Source: Quercus robur (taxonomy: Eukaryota; Streptophyta; Magnoliopsida; Fagales; Fagaceae). Taken from it: a stretch of 64,000 nt of DNA. Location: contig NC_065538.1 of the NCBI RefSeq assembly GCF_932294415.1, positions 44,492,843 to 44,556,842 on the forward strand. Reading direction: 5' to 3'. Of this stretch, positions 25,856-37,800 are shown piece by piece (the first letter of the stretch is position 1; the number at the start of each line of letters is the position of its first letter). Both the position numbers and the translations under genes were made by a program. The notes under the pieces are model-generated. The model had not been told where the DNA came from, did not search any database, and was given only the letters and a program-made list of their open reading frames with translations.

Positions 25856-28800
25856 GTTGTTGTTGTTGTTGTTTTTTTTTAATTTTTTTTTTTTTGTTTT
25901 TTTTTTTTTTTTTTTTATTTTTTTGGATAACTCAATATATTCAAGTTCTTTTTTTTTTTAAATAAAATTTTTTAATGACCCTCCTAGAAAAAATTTCTAG
26001 AGCCGCCACGGAAAGGAATTGGTTTAGTCATCATATTTGCTAATTTATCTACTATAGCAACTTTTGTGACTGCAATAGTTTCTTGAGATATAATCTCGTG
26101 AATGAATTGGTATCCAATATCAATGCACTTGTTTCTCTCATGATACTTATGATTTTTAGTCAAATATATGGTGCTTTGACTATCACAAAACACAATAGTC
26201 TCACTATGCTGCAAACCAAATCTCTCAACCAAATAACTTCTCTCACTACCTTTGCTGCTACCATATAATCTGTTTATGTGGTAAACAAAGCAACAATTGA
26301 CTTTAATATCATCTTCCAATTGATAGCGTAACTAAAAAGTGTAAAAAAAAATGACATGTTAGAAATTTCCTCTTCTTTAAATCACCAACGAAATCAGAAT
26401 TTTCAAATCCAAAACACAATTACTATTACTAGAATTGTCTGTACTACACTAAAAGCATGCGAAATATCTAAATGAGTGCAAAACATAACATACGTCATGA
26501 TATCAACTGCACAAGCATAAGGAATACGTGCTACTTCTCCTCACACAACAATGACAAAGTGGTTGAAAGCTTAATGTTTGTTGTTAATGGAGTACATTGT
26601 CCGAAGAATCATGCATCTCCTCTTGAATGGGTTGAACCATGTTAAGTTTTTAGACCGTGGTTGTTAATTTCATAATGAATTAACCAAGTTGTTATATTAG
26701 TCCAATTATACCAAATATCAATTTGAATGGAAAGAGATGAAGCATGTAAAGCTAACTTGAATAATGTGTCAACAATCACACAAAATTAATCAAAAAGAGA
26801 AAACAATATGGTGGCTGAAGTGGAAAATCTAAGAAAAACTATCCAAGTAAAAAACCACTATGGGAGAAACCTTTCCCGATGAAGCAAATTCTCTATGATA
26901 TGAAAAGTTTTACAATCAAGGAAAAACATTTTCTTAGCCTCTACTGACTCGTACAGAACTTAAAGAGAAATTAAAACCCTTCATTGCACTAGAATGCCTA
27001 GATTCTTCAATCATATGAATTGCTTTCACAAATGACACACGCATGAGCACGATTAAAGCTTCCGACCAACTCTAAGACCCTCTTGAAAGTAATCTTCACA
27101 ACAAGTATATGATATGTGCTATGGCTTCAACTTTTTCACTAACTGGTCTTCAAATTTGCTTTAATATCTCCAGTATGTTGAAATTGAGAATCTTGGTTAC
27201 AAAACCCTAAGCTCACAAACATGGCTCTCTCCTCTAAATAATCTCTCTTATCAACTTATAATTTCTATTTTATATTCTAACAAGTAGGACTCAAATTAGG
27301 GGTGAAACATACAAGCTATTGGGCATTTTGCAAAGCGAGTTTGTGCAAGTCTCAATAAGCAGAGGTTGCTATCAAGCTCGACCGATTGATGTTGCTATCA
27401 AGGTTGTTGTCGATATTATAGAAACTTTGCTTTCTTGAGCTAATGTTTGGGTTTTTGTTTTGATCTTGAATTACACCTTTAAGTCACAACATAACTAGCA
27501 ATTTTTTGACATGGTTTAACAACACTAATACATATAGACCTAACAAATTATAGTGTTTTCATGCACTTTGTCAGTTGTTTTAACTTTAAATCCACAAGCT
27601 TGCTAACATCATTGTCTTTGACTATATCAAGCTTCTTCTTCTCTTTTTTAATAGTTGAGTAGAAGACTCGTTCAATATTAAATCGATGATGATTGATGAT
27701 AATTTTACTTGAAGATGTTGAATTCATGCTCCACAACCTATAATATGTTACCCCTAATGCATAGCCTTAGATAAGAATAATGAAGGTGTCTAGTGCAAGA
27801 TAAAATTCAAACACCATAGTTGATATTAAGACTGTGATTCGGGTATAGACTTTACTTTGACGGGCAACATCAAAGAGAATTGAAACTTTCACCAATAAAA
27901 TAGGAAGATTACAAAGCCAGCATAGACCATCACAAACTCAAACCCCAGGCGCACCAAATTTCTTTCAATTTACAAAGGCTACGGTTTGAATGTTTTACAA
28001 AGAGTCCACTATATATATATATATATAGTAACAATGATCTTAACCAAGTGTGACGGCTGGTCGCACATGGAGTGAAAAGACAACTGACTCAAATAGGAAT
28101 CAGGAAGCTCACGATAACAATTAAAATGATTTGCCCATACATTGCATGTCGAAAATTAATTTGTTTACTTTTTTTTCCTAGGAGTAAAACCGATATTCCA
28201 TGCGACACACCCAATGTGCACCTTATAATTTGTCGAAACGAACGTGAGTCAACGTTTCGACAGAAGTTATGAATATGACTAACAATTTAAAAATGGTCTC
28301 CATTGTTTATTAATTAGGTATCCTATCTATCCGATACCAACGACAACAATTGTGAAGGAATTATCTGCATGTTTCCTCACTTATCACCCATTATCATTAC
28401 CCCTCCAAGGTATGTTTTCATCTCTTGCGGCGGTCTTCTTCCCTTTCTGAAATGTTTGTGTAACAAAATAGTTATGAACGCATCCCAGCTTTCCATGCTA
28501 GCTAGGCTTAGAACATTATTTGCATCTCTTTATTTTCTTCTCGCCATAAAAATATTTTCCTATTCTTCCCGTTTGGTTTAATATGTCTCAACATTATAGT
28601 ATGATTTACTAATATTTTACCCATTAATTACTCCAATTCCCTTGGAGTTGGATAAAACACATACTTTTTATCCTACCTACTTTTTGCTATATTGAAGTTA
28701 AAAATATAATTTTGGAGTGCTTATAAAAGAGAGGAAGAACTCCAGATTTACCTCAGACTGTAAAAAGATAATTATGAGAAGGTATATCTATTGTATTGAC

Positions 28801-31800
28801 CAATTAAATTAAATATGTAGCACCAAGTCTTAGGACTACTGGACTTTGAGGGGACTAGTACAGGATTTCTCATTTGGAAATATTATGATCAGTGCCATTG
28901 TCAACCATTTGAGCTTTAAGGTTCTTGACTGCTAACTCTAAATCTAATAATACTAGTACAAAAAGTACAAGAATAATAGTAATTCTAATAGCAACTCAAA
29001 ATGGATTTTGATAAGCCAACTTGAATTTGGATTCAAGATCATGGAAACGGCCTAGTGGATGGGATTTGGTGAAGATGTCACTGAGCTAATCCTAAGAGAA
29101 AACAAACAAAAGTCTTGCTTGATAAGAGGTAGTGTCGAACGAGATGATAGTCAATCTTAAAGTGCTTGGTCGGCTCATGAAAAACGCTATTATGAGTGAA
29201 CCAAATAGGACTCATATTATTTCACAAATAAAGGTAGTGAAATGCCCATGTCTTGTAGTAACCATCGGAACCAAAGAAACTGAATACACCTAAAATTGTC
29301 CTATATTCATGATAATCTTATAATCCAAGTCATTAAGGTATATTATGTTCACGATCATCTTTTATAAACTTTCCATAATTCTTCTATTTGTAGATTGTAC
29401 CTTCTATACATATATAAATGAGCTGAATTGTTTATGCAATGACTTGGTCAAAGCTCAATCAGCAGACGATTAGGTTTGCTTGCTAATACAAATGAGTCAA
29501 GCTTGAGCTTACTGCATGGCTCATATCATTTTACTAAATGAGTTGAGCTCAAGTATAAAGATGCTTAAATCATAGGTTTGAAAGTCGTTAATGTTGTAAA
29601 TGTGTAATGTGGGACTAAGATGCTTCAAAGCCCATGTTGAAAATGAAGAAAAGCTCTTGAGCCCCTATGGTTGTATAGACTCGCTTTCTGGAGTTCACAA
29701 CGAAATCGCGAATGATGATTTGGAGGGAGAAATATGAGCTAAAGGAAAGTCACAGAGAATTTGTAGATTGCACCTTCCATCCAGATATAAATGAGCTTAA
29801 CTGTATATGTAATTTCTCGATCAAAGCTCAGTTAGCAAATCGATTAGATTTGCTTGCTAATACAAATGAGTCAAGCTTAAGTTTACTGCATGGCATGTTT
29901 CGTTTTACTAAACAAGCTGAGCTCAAGCATCAAGGTGCGCGCTTAACCTGTAGGCTCGCAAGTTGTTAATGTTGTGAATGCATAATGTGGGACTAAGATG
30001 CTTCAAAGCCCATGTTGAAAATGAAGTAAAGCTAGTTCTTGAGCACCTCTGGATGAGTAGACTCAAATTTTTGGTAAAAATGTGAGGGTGTCACTTTCAA
30101 AAGCTCACAAAGAGATCGACGATGACAATTTAGAGGGAGAAAAATAGGTTTAACACACTGTTTGATTGAAAGAAAAGTGGAGAAAAGGGAAATCAATAAA
30201 AGGAAAGTAATGTGAATCTTTTCTTTAGTTAAATAGAAAGAGTGGAGAAAATGGAAAGTCATGAAAATGGTATTTGTTTAGGTCCCTCAATTTATCACTT
30301 TTCTGCTTCCCTTCGATTAGGTAGAATTAGAAGAGAATTTAAAGTATAATTGATTAAATTATTTTTATGACCATAATTTACTCACTTAAATAAATATTTT
30401 AATATTATTGTAAACTGTTTTAAGAGTAAAATCGTACTCTTGATATTTTGTCATTATTTTTTGATACAAAAATGTGGTGCCTGAACTTGAAATGCTCAAT
30501 GATTTTTGGGTCATACTCCCAATTTATTTGTTTGGGTGGGTATGGTATTTCCTACAATGGGAAAACCTCTGAGAGCCAACCCAACAGCCCAAAGGAGGGT
30601 TCTCAAGCCCACTCTATCCTCTTTTCCTTCCTGTGTATGCTTCCTGAGAAGGCCCAAGTTATATTGAGTTGAAACCTTCTTTCCCTCTTTGTTCATTCCT
30701 CCCTCTTCTCTCGGGTATCTTTTCCTAAAAATGCCATCCACTTATTCTCTAACCCATTTTCCCTTTTATAATGCTCTCCTAGTGGGGTCCTAATGATGAT
30801 GTTTCATCCACCTTTCACATGGACTCCACTTCTGTTCAAGATTCCTAATCAGGTGGGGTCTTTTGATGATTCTCTTGAAACTTGCACTTGATGTCGGATG
30901 GTGCTCAGCAGACGACTTCCCCCAAGGCACTATCGTTCTCATCTGTTCGGGTTGGATTTGGTCTCCGGCCCATCAAGGGCTAACGGGCTGGTGTCGACCT
31001 GATATTGGGTCCTATCCTCATAATCATACAAAGGCTAATGGGCTGGGCCCCAACCTCTTGGCTAATAGGTCGGGCCCCGACCTGATGCTCGTACAATAGC
31101 CCCTCATGATTCCATTCCCACGAAGTGGGGATGGGATCAAGGTTAACTTTTATACATCGGTGAGGGGATGGGATCAGGGTTAAATTTTATATATCGGTGA
31201 GGGGTACTCGGGAGTTTGCTTCCCCTTAGGAAAACCAACTGCCAGTCAATAAATGCGATGGACGTGACAACTTGTACATTTCGCACGTGTGACTACAGCA
31301 GTCATATCAAACGGTCAAGATTGTCTGACGTTTTGTATGCTGTGGTACACGTGTAATGGATTTAAGGGGGAAGTTATTAATTTTCCCTCAAATATCATTT
31401 AAGATCACCTCTCCTATAAACACGGCCAAACTCCTTTTAATCATTTTCTTTATTCCATTTTTCTCTCCCAGCCTTGTTTGCTTCATCCTCTTAAGCCACA
31501 ATCCTCCCCCCTCGAGATCATCCCTTTAAACGAAAAGGCAACACTGTAAGTTCTCTAACCCTTACCTCTCTCTTCAAAATAATCTTTATACTTCCCAGTA
31601 ATGGGATTTGCATATCTATTATACTCTGACGCCACGATTGCGGCCTTCAAAACTAGGTTCAACATCCCTTAGGACATGCAGATTAAGTATTGTCCTAGAG
31701 GGAATATAGAAAATGATAGGCGTCCTAGGGTAGTTTTCTTTCCTCTAATGGCAATACTTGAGGGCGACGTTAGATTCCCCGTAGATCCTCTTTTGCTTAG

Positions 31801-34800
31801 GACCCTAAGTTTCTACAAGCTCAGCCCCAACTAGTGTCTCCCCAACTTTTATAGAGTAGTGAATAGTGTGAGGCATCTCAACGAACTGTACAACCTAGGG
31901 CTCAGCCACCATGACATCAACTTTTTGTACGGTATTTGTGGTAGTCTAAAAAATGGCTACTACCTTAAAATCTGAGACCCCATAGTAAGACTGATACAAT
32001 GCCTCCCTAACTCTAATAGGAACTCCACGAGAGAGTTCATAAAAGTGAGCGAGAATTGGCTAGCTGGTGAACTCACGTACCCAACATCACCTCGGCACAT
32101 CAATGGGAACCCTATTTTCCCGAGCATAAGTAGTGTTGGGTTAATTACTTCTGTCTTATCTTTCCTTTTATTTTGTTTTTGCATATATTTCTTCTTCTTC
32201 TTTTACTAAACTTTTGTTCCCGACTTAATTTACTTTCGATCTATAGTACAGTTTCTAAATGCTTTAAAACAGACATCAAAGTTGTCCATGTTCGGGACCT
32301 AAATTTCGTCCTACACTCAGAGATTTTCGTCCACTACGACAAGCAACTCAGAGCTACCTATCTGATCCTCGATTTTGTTCCATCCTATACAAGCTATCAA
32401 GATCCGAGATGTGCTTTGACTGTCGGGAGCCCCCTATTATCTTACATAAATGTGCGCCTTCCGAGATTCTTACCAAAAGGCCTTACCGAGGGAGAAGCTC
32501 GGGAAAATGGCCCTTATCATAAAAGAGAAAGTTCTTTGGATCCGGTTAGAGACGGTTCAGGGGATACAGTTTTCTAGGGTAGAGCAGAGCACATCCCTAT
32601 AGAAAAGCCCACTATTGTAGCCCTAGACGCCATTATGGTTCAACAGCGTAATATGAACATCGGGCGTTACTTCCTGGATGCTCAACCAGTCGGAGGTCAA
32701 GCGACCCCCTATTAGACCGCCCTTCTAATGTCCCGAGGTTGCCACAAGAGGCCGAGAACTGCTAATGAATTGTCTAGGGAGTCTGGCATTCCCCCTGCTG
32801 AACGTACCCACTCTCTTGCGGTCACAACCATCATAGATATTCTCGCTACCAGGGACATTACTCCTGGACCGAGGGTCATCAAACGGTCGGCCATCACGGG
32901 TGTCGATGTGGCTTCATCTTTCACTCTCCCATCCTCAGGGTGGTAGAGTTCTTTCAAGCTAGGGGAGGGTCCTTTTCCTTTGGACTTTTATGTGTGGACC
33001 TGGAGAAGTGGGCTAGATGGCTAGGTCATGAACAGCCTTGGGCAGGCTTTTCTTCTTCCCGAGGATCTAAGGTACTAGTAGGATGGCAAGGATGAAGATA
33101 TCGCCCTCAAGTTAAAGTGGCATACTATTGCTGTAAGTATTCCTAAGCAGCATCTTTCATTCCTTCTTGATGTTCTATATTCGTGTAAATACCCTTCCTC
33201 AGCTCATATCTAACCCTGCTCTTTCTCTTTACTTGCTCCAGGCCTCTTAAATGATGCACCTCCTCGAAGGTTGGCTAAATTTGTCCACCAAGGAAGTGGA
33301 TAGGGAGAAAGCCCTTAAGAAAGTGGCTAAATCCACCTTCTAGGAGAAGATTCTAGAATTGGCCCAAATGGAGCAAAAGGTCGTGGCTACCGAGAAGGCT
33401 CAGGACTTTGCCGAACAAAATATGGGGGTACTGGAGGGTAAAATAGAGGATTCAAACTCTAAGTTGGTCGTGGCAATAAATGTGGTTTTGACCCAAGACA
33501 AGGAACTCGCAGATCTAATGCAAACAATAAAGCAAGTTGAGCAGCTATTCTATGATATGAGCTTTAATGATGCTGAGAACTCAAGCGGCCCTGTCATCTT
33601 TAAAGCTCGGAGGATGGGGTTCATGCAAGGTTGGATGGTAGTAGTGGATGCCATTAACCTCCCTGAGACTTCTCTTTTCAAAGATCTTGCTCAAGTACCA
33701 CTACCTAATGACCCTCATGTCCAAGCTCTAAGACCTGCTACAAGAGGTGAAGAGGAAGAGGGGGATAGCCCCAATAGGAGAGAGCTAGCCGAAAAAATCG
33801 ACTCGCATATAGTGGTGGTATATTTGGACAATCCGGCTTCCCCTATTGCTCCTGAAGGCACAGGCACCTCGAAGATCATTCTTGCATCGACTGCCCTAGT
33901 TTCTGGAGGTGTTTCTCCCATCCTCCCTGATGCCGCCCAAGATCCTGCCCCTTAAACACTTGGTTTTATTTACGTTTGACTTTATTATTGTATGGATTAG
34001 GCTATGTTTTGGCCACTGAGTTGTAAAACAATTTTTACTTGGCTTTTATCTCCCCTTCCCCTTTCTTTTTATTTAATATCATTAATGCTCTCTCTTTTCT
34101 TTTCTTTTTATATACTTGTTTACGACTGTTCTTGGTAAATTTACGTTTAATTTGACAAGTATTCACAAGTGTTTATACTTGGGAACAATGTCAACCATCG
34201 ATCTGATGCAACAAGCTGAGCTATTACAAATAATTCCTATGTTGAAATAAGTTTTGGTTTCTCATAGGGATTCTCTACTTACCTGATAACCGTGGTCAAT
34301 CTGAATGTAGATAGTCCTCATCTAGATTTTTATTTTATTCGCTAATCGAGATAAGACCAAATTAGCCTTTTGTACGTAGATGGTTTTGTTAAGGTTTCCA
34401 CCTAGTCGGTGACCGGGGTCAGGCCCAGACTAGGTTTCTGTTCATACACAATTTTATTAAGGTTTCCACCTAGTCAGTAACCAGGTGGCAGGTTGAGGCT
34501 GGGCTTTTATCCTTGATACCTTCAGAGTAAGAACTTGAATACATCAAACATAATTCAAAACAGATTGATATAATTTCTTCTATTTCATTTCTTTTAGAGA
34601 AAATTTACATCAAATAAAGTTTTGGACATCTCTGCATAACAGTTCCACATAGTGGTAATATCTTCATAAATTGCTCACATTCCAAGGTCGAGGAAGCGGT
34701 CTTTCCTCCATATCCTCCAAGTAGTAAGCCCCAGCTCCTACCATTGTAGTTACTCGGTAAAGACTCCTAGTTTGGAGCCAACTTTCCCGAGCTTTGATCC

Positions 34801-37800
34801 TTCATATTTCCCATAACCCTTTGCAAGACCAGGTCCCCTACGATGAACTCCCTCGGCTTTACTTTTCTGTCGTACCACTAAGCTAACTTTTGCTAATAGC
34901 CGGCCAATCTGATCGAAGCCATTTCTTGGTTCTCTTCCAAGAGGTCTAACTGCTCAGTCATATAAGCATTGTTACTGTCCGGGGAGAAACTTGTAACCTT
35001 CATACTAGATAAACCTACTTCCATGGGAATCACTGCTTCTACCCCGAAAGTCATGGAAAAAGGGGTTTTACTTATAGATCTCCTAGGAGTGGTGCGGTAG
35101 GCCCACAACACATTTGGTAACTCCTCGGCTCATTTACCTTTTGCCCCTTCTAGCATTTTCTTCAACTCATTAATGTTTGATTTGTTCGTCGCCTCTACTT
35201 GTCCGTTACTCTGAGGGTATGCTAGAGATGAATACCTGTTCTTGATTTCGAGGTCATTGCAATACTTACAGAAGGCCCTGTTGTTAAACTACAACCCGTT
35301 ATTTGAAATCAATATCTCTGGGATCCCAAACCTCGTGATAATATTTTTCCAAACAAATTTCTCCATATCTACATCTCAGATATTTGCTAAGGCTTTTAGC
35401 CTCAACCCATTTTGTTAAATAATCTGTAGCTACTATGGCAAACCTCCTATTACCGATGGCCCGAAGAAATGGCCCACAATGTCTAGTCCCCACTGGGCGA
35501 AGGGCCACAAACTGGAGATTGGGTTTAGGTTTCCTCCGAGTTGGTGGATTATTCGAAGCGTGCTTCTGATACCGATCATATTTTTTAACATACTCGGCAA
35601 CATTCCTTTGCATGTTTAGCTACCAAAATCCTTGCATCATTACTTGATGTGCTCATGATCGTCCTCCCATGTGACTATCGCAAATCCCTTCATGTAATTT
35701 GGTTAGAAGACCCTCCATAACTCTTGGGTGAAGACATAACAAATAAGGTCCTCCAAACGATAGTCGATGCAACCACATGTCCTTAGACAACTGAAACCAA
35801 GCTAAAATCCTTCGTATCTTTTCGGCCTCTTTTGCTTTCACTTGGGAGGACACCATCTGATATAAATGAAATAATAGGATCCATCCAGCTCAGATCGGGT
35901 GTCGATACTACGGCTACACATTGTTGACATTTTATGCTCGGATGGTTCAACACCTCTACATAAATTATATGAGGAACATAGTCATCCATGGATGAAGCCA
36001 AAGTGGCCAATGAATCTGCACAACTGTTTTGTCCCCTAAAGATTTGAGACACCTTCACTCTTTAAAAGAACACTCGTAGTGTGCTAACCAGTTTCAAGTA
36101 TTCAGCCATCAAAGAGTCTCTTGCTTTAAAACTTTCTTCTACCTGACCCACCACCAAACATAAATATGAGAAGATCTCTACCTTTCTGGCATCCAACTTC
36201 TTAGCTTCTCTAAGCCCGACAATCAATGCTTCATACTCAGTTTCGTTATTGGAAGGCCGAAAGCTTAACCTTAACGAGTGCTCCAACCTTATGCCTTCAG
36301 GCGAAATAAGTATGATCCCTATCCCTGCTCCTCGAGCATTAGATGCCTCCATCCACATATACTTGCCATGGCTGAACCAAGATTTGACAGACCCACTCTT
36401 TGCCACTAGCCGAAGGGTTAACTCCACAACAAAATCCGCCAATACCTATCCCTTAATAGCGTTCCTCGATTTATACCTAACATCAAATGACCCCAGCCTC
36501 GTCCCCCACTTGGCTATTCTGCCTATGAAATCGAACCTCCTCAATAGCGATAGCAAGGGAAGTTCAGTTAACACATACACTATATGAGCTGGAAGTAATA
36601 AGGCAACTTCCTTGTTACGTGGACCAATGCTAAAGCAATCTCCTCCAATGGCAGGTATCGAGTTTATGAATCCATTAGGGTTTTACTAATATAATACACC
36701 AGCCTTTGTACCCCATCTTGAATTTTTAACAATATAGCACTCACAAAGTGATCAGATCTAGCCAGATACATGTATAGATCTTCCCTGGGTTTAGGACTAG
36801 ACAAGATGGGTAGGTTGACCAAATAATGCTTCAAGTCCCGAAATGCTACATCACACTCCTCAGTCCACTGGAACCCTTTCCATTTCTTCAGTAGTTGGAA
36901 GAATGGCCCACATCTGTCTGCTGATCTCAAAACAAAGCGATTTAGGGCTGTAATCATCCCCATAAGTTTTTGCACCTCTTCAGGGTTGCTCGGCGAATTA
37001 ATCTGTTGTATTGCCCTAATTTGTTCGAGATTCACCTTTAATGCCCTGATTCGTAATCATGTACCCCAAGAACTTTCTGGCTCCCACTCCAAATGCACAC
37101 TTACAAACGTTGAGGCGTAGTTTGTGTTGCCTCAGGATTTTGAAGACTTCTATCAGGTTTGTTACGTGCCTCTCATTTTCCTTACTCCTGACCACAATGT
37201 CATCAATATAAAACTTCTATCGTGCTCCCAATCTGATCCCTAAACATTCTGGTAACCATCCACTAGTAGGTAGCCCTTACATTTTTCAACCTGAAAGGCA
37301 TCACAGTATAATGATAGTTGCCTTTGAGGGATATAAAAGATGTATTCTCCTTATCCTCGAGAGCTAGGGCGATTTGATGATATCCTTGAAAAGCATCCAA
37401 GAAATTCATCCTCGGGTGCCCATAAGTGGCATCCACTAACTGATCAATTTTTAAGACTAGAAAGGGGTCCTTCGAGCAAGCTCGGTCCAAGTTAGTAAAG
37501 TCTACACAGACCCTCCACTTCCCATTCTTCTTTTTCACCACTACTGTATTTGATAACCATTCACGGAAGAACATTTCTTTATTAACCCCATCCTGCTTCA
37601 ACTTCTCTACTTCTTCCTTCACAGCCTCCATATGCAGTTTAGCAAATCTCCTCGGCTTCTACTTCCTCGGTGGGAACAAGGGATAAACATTCAACTTATG
37701 GGTGATAAAGGTCGGGTTCACGCCAGGCACTTCATATGGACTCCATGCAAAAACATCCAAATTTTGTACCAATGCTAGCAACACTTTAACATGGTCCTTC

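Larger units (their letters stand above)
6966..26011. mobile_element. hAT-like DNA transposon carrying gene fragments, hit by a gypsy element
   Basis: The left end starts CAGGGGTGGCTGC. The right end, read inward, starts CCGTGGCGGCTCTAG, followed by AAATTTTTTCTAGG. Both resemble the CAGTGGCGG-type ends of plant hAT elements. Eight-base duplications AAAGTAAT (6958-6965) and AAAGGAAT (26012-26019) flank it, and the interrupted copia frame rejoins exactly across them. Removing the nested 16.5-kb gypsy element leaves about 2.5 kb. That remainder contains large inverted repeats and a multi-exon gene fragment. No hAT transposase is seen, so it is non-autonomous. Confidence 0.75.
6340..28140 (-). 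mobile_element. Ty1/copia retrotransposon (minus) filling intron 3, heavily interrupted
   Basis: Direct repeats 6560-6750 and 27870-28078 share TTTACAAAGGCTAC, a TATATATA core and CTTAACCAAGTGTGAC. They sit at the two edges of intron 3 and behave as diverged LTRs. Between them is the copia RNase H domain on the minus strand (26020-26319), whose C-terminal tail resumes at 6891-6957 beyond the hAT insertion. The primer site and exact LTR ends are not recognisable, and most of pol is gone. 26330-27870 is degenerate copia-like sequence with no readable domain. Without the nested hAT the element would be under 3 kb of remnant. Outer boundaries are approximate. Confidence 0.6.

Noticed and set aside
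30448..30741. ORFs repeated at 40020-40289
   Set aside because: Same reading frames in the two LTRs of the second gypsy element; LTR sequence, not genes.
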